From NCBI GenBank assembly GCA_965228625.1, contig OZ245829.1, positions 4,340,001-4,404,000 of the forward strand: 64,000 nucleotides of DNA, given 5' to 3'. Position 1 is the first letter of the stretch. Each line of letters begins with the position of its first letter. This stretch comes from UBA2767 sp965228625 (GTDB lineage: Bacteria; Pseudomonadota; Alphaproteobacteria; Rhizobiales; Methyloligellaceae). A program made the translations under genes and the position numbers. Under the pieces are notes generated by a model. The model made no database searches, was not told the DNA's origin, and saw nothing but the letters and a program-made list of their open reading frames with translations. Positions 16,345 through 24,361 of this stretch are shown one piece after another.

Positions 16345-16950
16345 ATGCGGCCGCGTAATCTCATAACTGCAACGGCGCTGTCGCTGTCGGGTGCTCTGCT
16401 CGCCGGCTGCCTCGGCAATGGCACATCGCCGCCGGCCACCTATGATCTGGCAGCGCCGCGCGTCATGACGCTTACTGCGCCGCGGCCCGCGAAGTTCCAG
16501 CTCGTTGTCGATGAACCCTCGGCGATCCGATCTCTCGAGACCGACCGAATCATGGTGAAGAGCGGACCGCGTGTCGCCTATTACAAGGGGGCCGCCTGGT
16601 CGGACCGGCTGCCGCGGCTGATGCAGGCGCGGATGGTCGAGGCCTTCCAGAATGCCGGCCTTGTGAGCGCCGTCGGGTCGCGCGCCGATCGTCTCGACGC
16701 GGACTTCGAGCTTTCCACCCAGGTTCAGGCGTTTCAGGTCGAGGTCAATCAGGGGCAGGCCGAAGCCCACGCCAGCCTGTTTGTGAAGGTCATCGACGGC
16801 GACAACGGCCGGATGGTGGCATCACGGCGCTTCGACGCACGGGTCGGCACCAGTCCGAAAGACGTCGATCAGATGGTTGTCTCGCTCAATCAGGCGTTCG
16901 AGAACGTCGTCCATAAGGTCGTCCCCTGGGTCGCCAAGAACAGACGCTAG
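16345..16950 (+). CDS. ABC-type transport auxiliary lipoprotein (PqiC-like)
   Basis: 201-residue predicted lipoprotein: a signal peptide ending at lipobox LLAGC, then an ABC-transport auxiliary fold (YDLAAPR, later WSDRLPRLMQARMVEAFQNAGLVSAV) related to PqiC/PF03886. Such outer-membrane lipoproteins dock to MCE transporters and help lipid transfer at the outer membrane. ATG 16345 is preferred to ATG 16327: it gives a normal 22-residue lipoprotein signal, and GGGGGA lies upstream. It is the last gene of the mlaE-F-D operon, so this system is built like Pqi/Mla hybrids. Confidence 0.85.
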   Translation: MRPRNLITATALSLSGALLAGCLGNGTSPPATYDLAAPRVMTLTAPRPAKFQLVVDEPSAIRSLETDRIMVKSGPRVAYYKGAAWSDRLPRLMQARMVEAFQNAGLVSAVGSRADRLDADFELSTQVQAFQVEVNQGQAEAHASLFVKVIDGDNGRMVASRRFDARVGTSPKDVDQMVVSLNQAFENVVHKVVPWVAKNRR

Positions 16951-17077
16951 CGGCGCGGGCCCGTTAAGGCCCACACTCCGGAAACATTCAATCCCAAACA
17001 GGATCGCCGAATTGAACGGCCACGCGTCGTTGCGCGCCGAACCCTGCGAATCCGTCTAATGGGTGTGGGCGTGAGAC

Positions 17078-20000
17078 TTACTGCAAGCGGCCGCTTGCGT
17101 GCGCCAGCATGAGATAGACCCGGCCTGTCTCCGACACGAGATAATTGTCGATGGTCTGGCCGTTCTGGCCCTTGCGCTCGGCGTCCGACAGCAGGCGCTC
17201 GAAGTCGCCGATATAGCGGTCAACGGTGGCGCGGAATGTTGCATCGCGCTGATAGCGCGTCGTGATCTCGTCGAACGTCGCCTGTCCCTGGCTGGTGTAG
17301 AGCTGACGGTTGAAGATATCGCGCTCGCCGCGGCGGAACCGCTGCCAGACGGCACTGGCCGTGTTCTGGTCGATGGCGCTCGCAATGTCGTTCAGGCGCA
17401 ACTCGATTCCGGACGCAGCAGTCGCGTCATACGATGCCGAGCCTGACGACGGAGGCGAGGGAGGAGTTGTGATGTCGGGGCCGGAGGCACGGGCCAGCAG
17501 GTCGCCAACCGACCAACGGTCATCCTGCTTCGCGGACGGCGGTGTGCGCATGGTGACGCCCAACCCTGAGGATGCGCCGCGTGGCGGCTCCGGCGGGGTC
17601 TGTTGCGCAGGCGGCTGCGGTTGCGTGGTCGCGGCGCTGCCGAGCTGGCTGGCGAGGTCCGCGGTGACGGATGAAATGTCGTCCGTCGATTTCGACGACG
17701 CGGAAGACGCCGCGCTGCCGTATCCGGCCGCAGGCGGCAGGGCCGGCTGCGCGCTCTGAGGTGCAGGCGATGCCGGCGGCGTCGGCGGGGCAGCGCTGCC
17801 CGCACCCGTTGAAAGTGCCGACAATGTGCCGAGAGCCTTGAGCTGATCGGAAACCGCCTTGCGCACCGCCTCCTGACTCTGAAGTGTGGCTTCGGGCAAG
17901 CCTTGCATGCGCCGTGTGAGTTCCTGGCGCGTTTCCTCGATTTCGCCGGCGGTCGAGCTGGCGGTTTGCCGGATCTCGCGCGTGGTTTCGCCGAAGCGCG
18001 AGGTCAGCGTCCCGAGCTGATCGGCCACCTCGCTGGTGATGGACTGGAAACCGCCGGTCAGCTCGGCCACCGCCTGCTCGGTATGCTGGCGGGCGGAGCT
18101 GCGCAGCCGCTCGATTTCCTTGATGGTGGAGTCGGCCTGTGCGGTGGTCTCCTGCGCAAGCGACGCGGTGATCTGCATGGCGCGCTCCTCGACCTGCACC
18201 AGAGATCCCTCGATGATGCCGGAATAGGACCGCATCATCTGGTCCAGCGCCTGCGCCTTCGTGCTCACGGTATCCAGAAGGCTCGCGATCTCCGCGTGGC
18301 GACGTTCGAGGATGGAGTCGATCTGCGCGTTGGATGAATCAAGCGCTTGCGACGCCGACATGATGGCCTGACCCTGCGTCTCGAAACGATCGGTCAGGCT
18401 GTGAACCTGCTTGAGCAGTTTGCCGGATACGCCACGCAGGCCTTCCATCTGCGCCGTCATGTTGGTGTTGGCCTGATCCGACTGCTGCGACATGTACTCG
18501 GTCGTCTTGCGGATCGCGTCCGTTCCCTCCGCGAACACCTGACTGATCGTCATGCTGTTCTTGGTCATCGTGCTCTCGATGGCCTTGGCCTGGCCCTGAA
18601 TGGTGCCTTCGATGGTCTTGGCCTGCTCATTCATGGACGAGGCGAGGGACGCGGCTTGCTCGGAGACGCTGCTCTCGATGGCGCGCGCCTGCTGCGTAAC
18701 ACTGTTTTCGATTGAACGGGCCTGGCTTTGAACGGTGTCCTCGATGGCCTTGGCCTGGTTCTGCACCGCGGACTGAAGCTTGCCGACGGTGCCTTCGATG
18801 GCCTTCGTCTGGTTTGTGACCATCGCGTCGATCGACGCGGCCTGGTTCTGCACCGCGGACTGAAGCTTGCCGACGGTACCCGCAATAGCCTTCGCCTGGC
18901 TGGTGACCGCCGTGTCGATCGAAGCGGCCTGTTCCTGAACCGCGGAATGAAGCTTGCCGACGGTGCCTTCGATGGCCTTCGCCTGATTGTTCACGGTCAA
19001 GTCGATCGATGCGGCCTGGTGCTGGACCGCGGTCTGAAGCTTGCCGACGGTTCCTTCGATGGTCTTCGCCTGATTGTTGACCATCGACTCGAGCGATTTG
19101 GTCTGTTGCTGCACCGTGCTGTCGAGCGCCTTGATGCGATCGGCAAGCGTCGCCTTGAGCTCTTCGGTGCGGTTCTTGAGCGTTCCGTCCAGGTGCGTTG
19201 TCCGCTCCGCGAGGGCGGCCTCGAGCGCGGTGAAGTTCTTGCTGGCGCCGGAAATGATGTTGCTGAGGCGCTTTTGTTCTCCGTCGAGCCGGTCGAGGAG
19301 CCCGGGGATATCCTGCACCAGTTGATTGCCGATGGCGGACAGCGAATTGACGAGCTGGTTCGACTTCACGTCGACGACATCGGTGACCTTCTTGGTCGCC
19401 GCGTGGAGAGCGGCGGAAACGTTGTTGCCCGCGTTGTCGAGCATCTTGGTGACGCTTTCACCCTGATTGCTCAACTGCTGGGTGATGGCGTTTCCGCGTT
19501 CCGCCATCTTGTTGTCGACGGCCGTGCCGGCGGCGCTGATGGCTTCGGTGATCTTGCTGCCCCGGGCGCTCAGCGAGTTGGCCAGCGTCGACGTGGCGCT
19601 GGCGAGCGACTTGGTCGCCTGATCTCCAGCGTCCGCGACATCCTTGGAGACCTGGCTTCCGACGCCGCGCAGGGTTTCCATCACGCGTTCGCTGTTGTTC
19701 GAGAGCGCGTCCCGCTCGCTTGCGAGTTCATCGATCAGCCCGCGGATGCGCAGTTCGTTCTCGCTGTAAGAGCGTTCCAGAGCGGCAACCTCGTTATGGA
19801 CGAGGGCCTCCAGTTCACCGGCGCGGCCGAGCGCGCGGGAAATCGCATCGTTCATCGCCGCAACCTGCCGGCGGATCGTCTGCCCGAGCGACGCAACCGA
19901 TTGCGCCGCCATCTTGTCCGGTTCGGCAAGGCGTACGGCCACTTCGGTCATGGCCGATGCCATCAGGCGCAGCTCCTGGGCGCGCCAGATCAGCAGGGCA

Positions 20001-20548
20001 AGGAACCAGAAAAGCGCGACCGGCACGAACATGGTGGCGCCCAATGTCAGCGCCGCCGGGTCCCGCACCATGTCGCCGCCGCTGGAGAGTCCCGAAAGAC
20101 GCTCGTTGAAAAGGAAAAGAGCCGCGCCGAGACACAGGAACACCCAGGCGATCGATGCGCCGAACGCTACGTAGAACGGTGTACGCGAGGGACGTTGCTG
20201 AAGCGCGTAGATCAGGCCGCCGATCGAGGGGAGGTCGTCATTTGCCGCGATCCGCTCGCGGGCGGGAGCTGCCGCGCGCCGCGGCGGCTCGAATTCGGGG
20301 CCGGCCGTCTTGGGATCGTCGCTCTGCGGTTTATCCTTAGGCGTCGTGGACGCCAGTGTATCGGCGAGCTTTTCGGAAAGTTTGTCGGCCCGGCTCGAAG
20401 CCTTTTCAGTAGTCTTGCTCGCGGTCTTGCCGGATGTCTTTGCCGGCTCTTTCTTCGCGTCGGCCTCTTTCGCGACAGGTTTCTTGTCGTCGCGTTTAGC
20501 CGCCGTGCTCTTGGCCTCAACCGCTGGCTTTTTTTGTTCCTGCGCCAT
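17078..20548 (-). CDS. Large polar coiled-coil membrane protein, Growth Pole Ring (GPR/RgsE)-like
   Basis: 1156 residues. A Lys/Ala-rich cytoplasmic N-terminus (1-100) is followed by two membrane helices (about 126-147 and 167-188), then roughly 700 residues of apolipoprotein-like amphipathic helix with 11-residue periodicity. A Pro/Ser/Gln-rich linker (about 940-1040) leads to a conserved globular end (LRLNDIASAIDQNTASAVWQ...YLMLAHASGR). The layout matches the Hyphomicrobiales GPR/RgsE family that forms a ring at the growing pole in Agrobacterium and Sinorhizobium; those are about twice as long. Residues 491-606 are four near-identical 29-residue repeats. Role in polar growth is inferred from family. 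Confidence 0.75.
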   Translation of the reverse strand: MAQEQKKPAVEAKSTAAKRDDKKPVAKEADAKKEPAKTSGKTASKTTEKASSRADKLSEKLADTLASTTPKDKPQSDDPKTAGPEFEPPRRAAAPARERIAANDDLPSIGGLIYALQQRPSRTPFYVAFGASIAWVFLCLGAALFLFNERLSGLSSGGDMVRDPAALTLGATMFVPVALFWFLALLIWRAQELRLMASAMTEVAVRLAEPDKMAAQSVASLGQTIRRQVAAMNDAISRALGRAGELEALVHNEVAALERSYSENELRIRGLIDELASERDALSNNSERVMETLRGVGSQVSKDVADAGDQATKSLASATSTLANSLSARGSKITEAISAAGTAVDNKMAERGNAITQQLSNQGESVTKMLDNAGNNVSAALHAATKKVTDVVDVKSNQLVNSLSAIGNQLVQDIPGLLDRLDGEQKRLSNIISGASKNFTALEAALAERTTHLDGTLKNRTEELKATLADRIKALDSTVQQQTKSLESMVNNQAKTIEGTVGKLQTAVQHQAASIDLTVNNQAKAIEGTVGKLHSAVQEQAASIDTAVTSQAKAIAGTVGKLQSAVQNQAASIDAMVTNQTKAIEGTVGKLQSAVQNQAKAIEDTVQSQARSIENSVTQQARAIESSVSEQAASLASSMNEQAKTIEGTIQGQAKAIESTMTKNSMTISQVFAEGTDAIRKTTEYMSQQSDQANTNMTAQMEGLRGVSGKLLKQVHSLTDRFETQGQAIMSASQALDSSNAQIDSILERRHAEIASLLDTVSTKAQALDQMMRSYSGIIEGSLVQVEERAMQITASLAQETTAQADSTIKEIERLRSSARQHTEQAVAELTGGFQSITSEVADQLGTLTSRFGETTREIRQTASSTAGEIEETRQELTRRMQGLPEATLQSQEAVRKAVSDQLKALGTLSALSTGAGSAAPPTPPASPAPQSAQPALPPAAGYGSAASSASSKSTDDISSVTADLASQLGSAATTQPQPPAQQTPPEPPRGASSGLGVTMRTPPSAKQDDRWSVGDLLARASGPDITTPPSPPSSGSASYDATAASGIELRLNDIASAIDQNTASAVWQRFRRGERDIFNRQLYTSQGQATFDEITTRYQRDATFRATVDRYIGDFERLLSDAERKGQNGQTIDNYLVSETGRVYLMLAHASGRLQ
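18731..19078 (-). repeat. Four tandem 87-base coding repeats inside the GPR-like gene
   Basis: Four consecutive 87-base units encode 29-residue blocks beginning (N/T)(N/S)Q(A/T)K(A/T)I(E/A)GTVGKL. Similarity is high at DNA level (for example AAGCTTGCCGACGGT recurs every 87 bases), indicating recent tandem duplication within a coiled coil; unit number may vary between strains. Confidence 0.9.
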
Positions 20549-21066
20549 ACCCAAATATCCCCGGGTCACCCGTCGCAATCACCATAGCACCTGCGTGTCC
20601 ATCCCCCTGAAGGGATCACGCGCCCCCGTACCGGCGAACCCACTCTTTCTGCATCGCGCGCAGATTTTACTCATACGCATTATTCAAACGCGCACCGACC
20701 CTGTACCCACTCAAAGGAACCAGCCCGCCCGCATTTGATATTTGTTCACCATACCTAGTACGGATTTGAGGCCAAAGAAAGGTAGTTTTTGCAACATCCT
20801 TGTGAGATTCAAGGTGAGTTTGTTTGATTTAAAGCATTGAATTATAATACTTTAATTCTCTTGTTTACCATGACAGGCTACAGTTGCCCCGAACGCGTTC
20901 GAAGGCAGATCGGTAGCGTATTTTCAAGACTTAACCGCATCTTATGAGGGCTTCGCTAGGGTGTAGGAGTCGGGCCGGGCGGTGTGTGCGAAGGGCCGCG
21001 GGCTCGTCCGCGCGGAATAGGCGCGGGCAGACGGCGCGTATGATCTGCGGAAGGGGATGTGGAGTC
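20549..21066. other. 518-base intergenic region, partly AT-rich
   Basis: Between the divergent GPR-like and Hpt genes. Positions about 20740-20870 are unusually AT-rich for this genome. They contain TTGTTT (20820-20825) and a perfect TATAAT (20843-20848) 17 bases apart, reading toward the Hpt gene. GAATTA/TTAATTC-type complementarity overlaps the -10. No coding potential or terminator was seen in the rest. Confidence 0.5.
20820..20848 (+). promoter_or_regulatory. Sigma-70-like promoter upstream of the Hpt gene
   Basis: TTGTTT (-35) and TATAAT (-10) with a 17-base spacer. The -10 is perfect but the -35 matches only in part. It lies about 220 bases before the Hpt start, implying a long leader or a second promoter. 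Confidence 0.4.
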
Positions 21067-21471
21067 ATGGGTTTTCACGACAAGCCCGCCGAGGATGCGA
21101 CGCCTGCCGGAGCCGGCGCCGATCGGGGCATTGCCATCGACCTTGAACACCTGGAGCGGTACACGCTCGGCAATCAATCGCTGCAGGAAGAGGTTCTGGC
21201 GTTGTTCCGAAGCCAGTCGGAGGTCTACCTGAAGCGGTTACAGGATGCGTCTGACGAAAAAGCGTGGAGCGACGCCGCTCACACCATCAAGGGGTCGGCG
21301 CGCAGCGTCGGGGCGATGGATGTGGCGCGACGGGCCGAGGCGGCGGAACGCCTCGCCGGCGAACCGCACAGCGAAGATCACCGGGGCGCACAGCGCGAGC
21401 TGGCAGCGCTGATCGGCCAGACCAACCTCTGTATCGACGACATCCTGGGCAGTCGGGCTCACGATGCATAA
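21067..21471 (+). CDS. Histidine phosphotransfer (Hpt) domain protein
   Basis: 134-residue standalone Hpt protein. The phosphoacceptor is H72 in AAHTIKGSARSVGA, the classic HxxKGxxxxxG signature, in a helical bundle beginning IDLEHLERYTLGNQSLQEEVLALF. Hpt modules shuttle phosphoryl groups between receiver domains in multistep phosphorelays. No partner kinase is adjacent; cckA at the window end encodes a phosphorelay kinase, but its usual partner ChpT has a different fold, so linking them would be speculation. The start at 21067 has GGAG close upstream. Confidence 0.88.
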   Translation: MGFHDKPAEDATPAGAGADRGIAIDLEHLERYTLGNQSLQEEVLALFRSQSEVYLKRLQDASDEKAWSDAAHTIKGSARSVGAMDVARRAEAAERLAGEPHSEDHRGAQRELAALIGQTNLCIDDILGSRAHDA

Positions 21472-21689
21472 CGCGCCGCCGTCGCCACGCGCCGGCGAAT
21501 GTCCCGCGCCCGTCGGGTGCCTCGTGTTGTGTACAGGACCTTTGCTCTGGCAAAACCTGAGCGATTGCCCTATACGGTGCTGGTTTCGCTGGCAATGCGG
21601 AGACGGTCGACAAGGCGCCCCGAGGCGTTCTGTGCGCGTTTCCCACATCACCCGCACAGCAGCAATGACGACCGGGCGCTCTGAAGGCT

Positions 21690-22010
21690 ATGCCAAAGAT
21701 CACCTATATCGAGCATGACGGCACCAAACATGAGGTCGAAGCCGAAGCCGGCATGACCGTCATGGAAGCCGCAATCAAGAACGCAGTGCCGGGTATCGAG
21801 GCTGAATGCGGCGGGGCGTGCTCGTGCGCCACGTGCCACGTTTATGTCGATGACGCCTGGCGCGAAACAACGGGCCAGCCCGACGAAATGGAAGAGGACA
21901 TGCTCGATTTCGCGTTTGATGTGCGCGAGTCGAGCAGATTGAGCTGCCAGATCAAGGTCACGGACGAACTCGACGGGCTCGTGGTGCAGGTGCCTGAGAA
22001 GCAATTCTGA
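21690..22010 (+). CDS. [2Fe-2S] ferredoxin, adrenodoxin/putidaredoxin type
   Basis: 106-residue ferredoxin. The cluster ligands are C40, C46, C49 and C86 (C-x5-C-x2-C ... C), with an extra cysteine at 44, as in vertebrate-type/ISC ferredoxins. These proteins donate electrons to iron-sulfur assembly or to cytochrome P450s and oxygenases. The next gene, 20 bases downstream, encodes a ferredoxin-NADP reductase, which makes a complete NADPH -> reductase -> ferredoxin chain. Confidence 0.93.
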   Translation: MPKITYIEHDGTKHEVEAEAGMTVMEAAIKNAVPGIEAECGGACSCATCHVYVDDAWRETTGQPDEMEEDMLDFAFDVRESSRLSCQIKVTDELDGLVVQVPEKQF

Positions 22011-22030
22011 GAAGAACAGGCTCGGGAAGC

Positions 22031-23062
22031 ATGTCTGGTGACGTAATCAAAACCGACGCGGTGATAATTGGTGCGGGTCCGGTCGGGCTGTTCGCGGTGT
22101 TCGAACTCGGCCTGCTCGACATCAAGGCGCATCTGATCGATATCCTGGACAAGCCCGGCGGCCAATGCGCCGAGCTTTATCCCGAGAAACCCATCTACGA
22201 TATTCCGGCTCTTCCGGTCGTATCGGGGCAGGAACTCACCGACCGGTTGATGGAACAGATCAAGCCGTTCGGCCCGACCTTCCATTTGCAGCAGCGCGTG
22301 GACGAGCTCGAGCCCAGGCCAGGCGGCGGCTTTCGCCTCAAGACCGATATCGGAACCGAATTCGAGGCAACCGTCGTCGTCATTGCCGCCGGCGGCGGAT
22401 CCTTTACGCCGAAACGACCGCCGCTCAAGGATATCGAACGGTTTGAAGAGACGTCGGTGTTCTATTCGGTTCGCCAGATCGATGATTTCCAGGGCAAGAC
22501 CATCGTGATTGCCGGGGGTGGCGACTCCGCGCTCGACTGGACGCATGCGCTTCATCCTGTCGCCGAGCGGATCATCCTCGTGCACCGGCGCGAGGAGTTT
22601 CGCGCCGCTCCGGACTCGGTGAACAAGATGCGGGCGCTGGTCGACGCAGGCGAGATGGACTTCGTGATCGGCCAAGTGATGGAGCTGCACGGCGACGATG
22701 CAGACCTCGACGCGGTCAGCATTCGCCGCAAGGACGGTGAGATGGTGCGCACGCAGTGCGATGTGATGCTTCCGTTCTTCGGGCTGACGATGAAGCTGGG
22801 ACCGGTCGCAAACTGGGGTCTCAATCTCCATGAGAACCTCGTTCCGGTCGATACGGAGAAGTTCGAGACCAGCACCGAAGGCATCTTCGCCATCGGCGAC
22901 ATCAACACGTATCCCGGCAAGCTCAAGCTCATTCTGTCCGGGTTTCACGAGGCGGCGCTGATGGCGAAGCAGGCGCACCGTTATGTCTATCCCGATGCCA
23001 AATACGTGTTTCAGTACACGACTTCCTCGTCGAGCCTGCAGAAGAAGCTCGGCGTGAAATAG
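22031..23062 (+). CDS. Ferredoxin--NADP(+) reductase, thioredoxin reductase-like type
   Basis: 343 residues with two Rossmann domains: FAD-binding AVIIGAGPVGLFAVFELGL at the N-terminus, NADPH-binding IVIAGGGDSALDWT in the middle with VHRREEFRAAP, and a C-terminal FAIGDINTYPGKLKLI FAD-binding motif. It lacks the CxxC redox pair of thioredoxin reductase, which identifies the TrxR-like FNR (YumC) family. The C-terminal aromatic/Ser segment (YTTSSSSLQKKLG) matches the flavin-stacking tail of this family. It reduces the ferredoxin encoded just upstream. Confidence 0.93.
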   Translation: MSGDVIKTDAVIIGAGPVGLFAVFELGLLDIKAHLIDILDKPGGQCAELYPEKPIYDIPALPVVSGQELTDRLMEQIKPFGPTFHLQQRVDELEPRPGGGFRLKTDIGTEFEATVVVIAAGGGSFTPKRPPLKDIERFEETSVFYSVRQIDDFQGKTIVIAGGGDSALDWTHALHPVAERIILVHRREEFRAAPDSVNKMRALVDAGEMDFVIGQVMELHGDDADLDAVSIRRKDGEMVRTQCDVMLPFFGLTMKLGPVANWGLNLHENLVPVDTEKFETSTEGIFAIGDINTYPGKLKLILSGFHEAALMAKQAHRYVYPDAKYVFQYTTSSSSLQKKLGVK

Positions 23063-23140
23063 CGCTTTTCACCGTATTTTGACCGGGACATGTGCCCGCT
23101 TCGCCTTTCAATTGCCGGGCTGGGACGCTAGCCAAGAAGC

Positions 23141-23785
23141 ATGAAACATTGGGCAAAGGACGTCCTTTTCACACGCCGTGGACTGATCGCCGGCGCGGCC
23201 GGGCTGATCGTCGCCCGGGCGGCGCGCGCGGACCTCGCGCCGACACCACCGCAAATGGCGGGGCCGTTCTATCCGAGAGTGAAGCCCGCGGACGCGGACG
23301 CCGATCTGACCCGGATCGGAGATACGAAGGACATTGCCTCCGGTGAGATCATCGAGGTCTCGGGCCGGGTCCTGTCGGTGAAAGGCACGGCGCTCGAAAA
23401 CGCGGTCGTCGAGATCTGGCAGGCGGACATGAACGGGCGCTATTTCCACCCCGCGGACCGCGGTGGCGCGACGGCGCGCGATCGCCACTTTCAGGGATAC
23501 GGCGCGGTTCGCACCCGTGCCGGCGGCGCCTACCGCTTTCGCACCATACGTCCCGGCCCGTACGATACCGGTGGCGGTCTGCGCACGCCGCACATCCATT
23601 TCCGGGTTTTGCATGACAAGATCGGGCAACTCGTCACGCAGATGTACTTTCCGGGAGACCCGCTGAACGAACGGGATTTCCTCTATCGCAGCCTCAAGAG
23701 CCGTCTGGTTCATGATGCGGCGACCGCACGGGTTCGCCCCGGCGGAGATGTGGCGAGCTACACCTTTGACCTGGTGCTTGCGTAA
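23141..23785 (+). CDS. Tat-exported intradiol ring-cleavage dioxygenase-family protein
   Basis: 214 residues. A twin-arginine signal (TRRGLIAGAAGLIVARAARA, 11-30) precedes a dioxygenase beta-sandwich. The non-heme Fe(III) ligands of protocatechuate 3,4-dioxygenases are all present: Y101 (NGRY), Y141 (RPGPY), H151 and H153 (PHIHF). Family members insert O2 between catechol hydroxyls. A single exported polypeptide, without a paired alpha/beta gene, is the form often seen in proteobacteria whose substrate is unknown. No aromatic-degradation genes are nearby, though the adjacent ferredoxin pair could serve an oxygenase. Confidence 0.85.
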   Translation: MKHWAKDVLFTRRGLIAGAAGLIVARAARADLAPTPPQMAGPFYPRVKPADADADLTRIGDTKDIASGEIIEVSGRVLSVKGTALENAVVEIWQADMNGRYFHPADRGGATARDRHFQGYGAVRTRAGGAYRFRTIRPGPYDTGGGLRTPHIHFRVLHDKIGQLVTQMYFPGDPLNERDFLYRSLKSRLVHDAATARVRPGGDVASYTFDLVLA

Positions 23786-23906
23786 CGGCTCGTTACCGTC
23801 GACGGCCAGTACTGCCTGATCCCCGCCATCAACCATTTGCAACCGCGCGTATTCTCGGTCTTTATTGTCGCGCATACTGAACGGTTATCCGCCGGGGGAG
23901 GGCAGA

Positions 23907-24332
23907 ATGTTCAAGAAAATTCTCGTACCTATCGACCTGTCGCAGTCGGATTCGGGTGAGGCCAGCCTGGTGAAGGCCGTGGAAATGGCCGACTGCACGG
24001 GCGCCACATTGGTCCTGCTCAATGTCGTCGCCGACATTCCCAACCTCGTCGCCGACCGCTTGCCAACGGACTACATGGATGACATGCAGAAAAGCGCGGC
24101 GAAGATGCTGGACGAACTCTCCAGCAAGCACAAGCTCACCGACGGCTCGTACGAAATCAGGACTGCCCACGGACAGACCTATCACGAGATTATCGACGCG
24201 GCCGAAAGCTCCGGGGCCGATCTCATCGTCATCGCCTCGCACCGGCCGGACATCTCCGACTACCTGCTCGGGTCGACGGCGGCCAAGGTGGTGCGCCACG
24301 CGAAATGCTCGGTCCTGGTCGTGCGTGATTGA
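23907..24332 (+). CDS. Universal stress protein (UspA family)
   Basis: 141-residue single UspA domain: it starts MFKKILVPIDLS and ends with HRPDISDYLLGSTAAKVVRHAKCSVLVVR. The ATP-binding type signature G-x2-G-x9-G-S/T is only partly kept (LGSTAAKVVRHAKCSVLV), so nucleotide binding is uncertain. GGGGGAGGG lies immediately upstream of ATG 23907, which decides the start over an ATG 42 bases earlier. It converges with the methyltransferase gene. Confidence 0.88.
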   Translation: MFKKILVPIDLSQSDSGEASLVKAVEMADCTGATLVLLNVVADIPNLVADRLPTDYMDDMQKSAAKMLDELSSKHKLTDGSYEIRTAHGQTYHEIIDAAESSGADLIVIASHRPDISDYLLGSTAAKVVRHAKCSVLVVRD

Positions 24333-24361
24333 GATAAGGCCGCAGCCGGTTTCGGGTGCGC

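Noticed and set aside
18731..19078. Non-coding satellite or CRISPR
   Set aside because: The 87-base units are in frame and encode coiled-coil repeats of one protein.
18728..20587. 619-codon open frame opposite the GPR-like gene
   Set aside because: It mirrors the low-stop codon bias of the minus-strand gene, shows no family features and no ribosome binding site; the minus-strand protein has clear domains.
21067..21471. Assigning the Hpt protein as ChpT
   Set aside because: ChpT has a histidine-kinase-like dimer fold; this is a monomeric Hpt domain with HTIKGSA, so the CckA-ChpT link is not supported.
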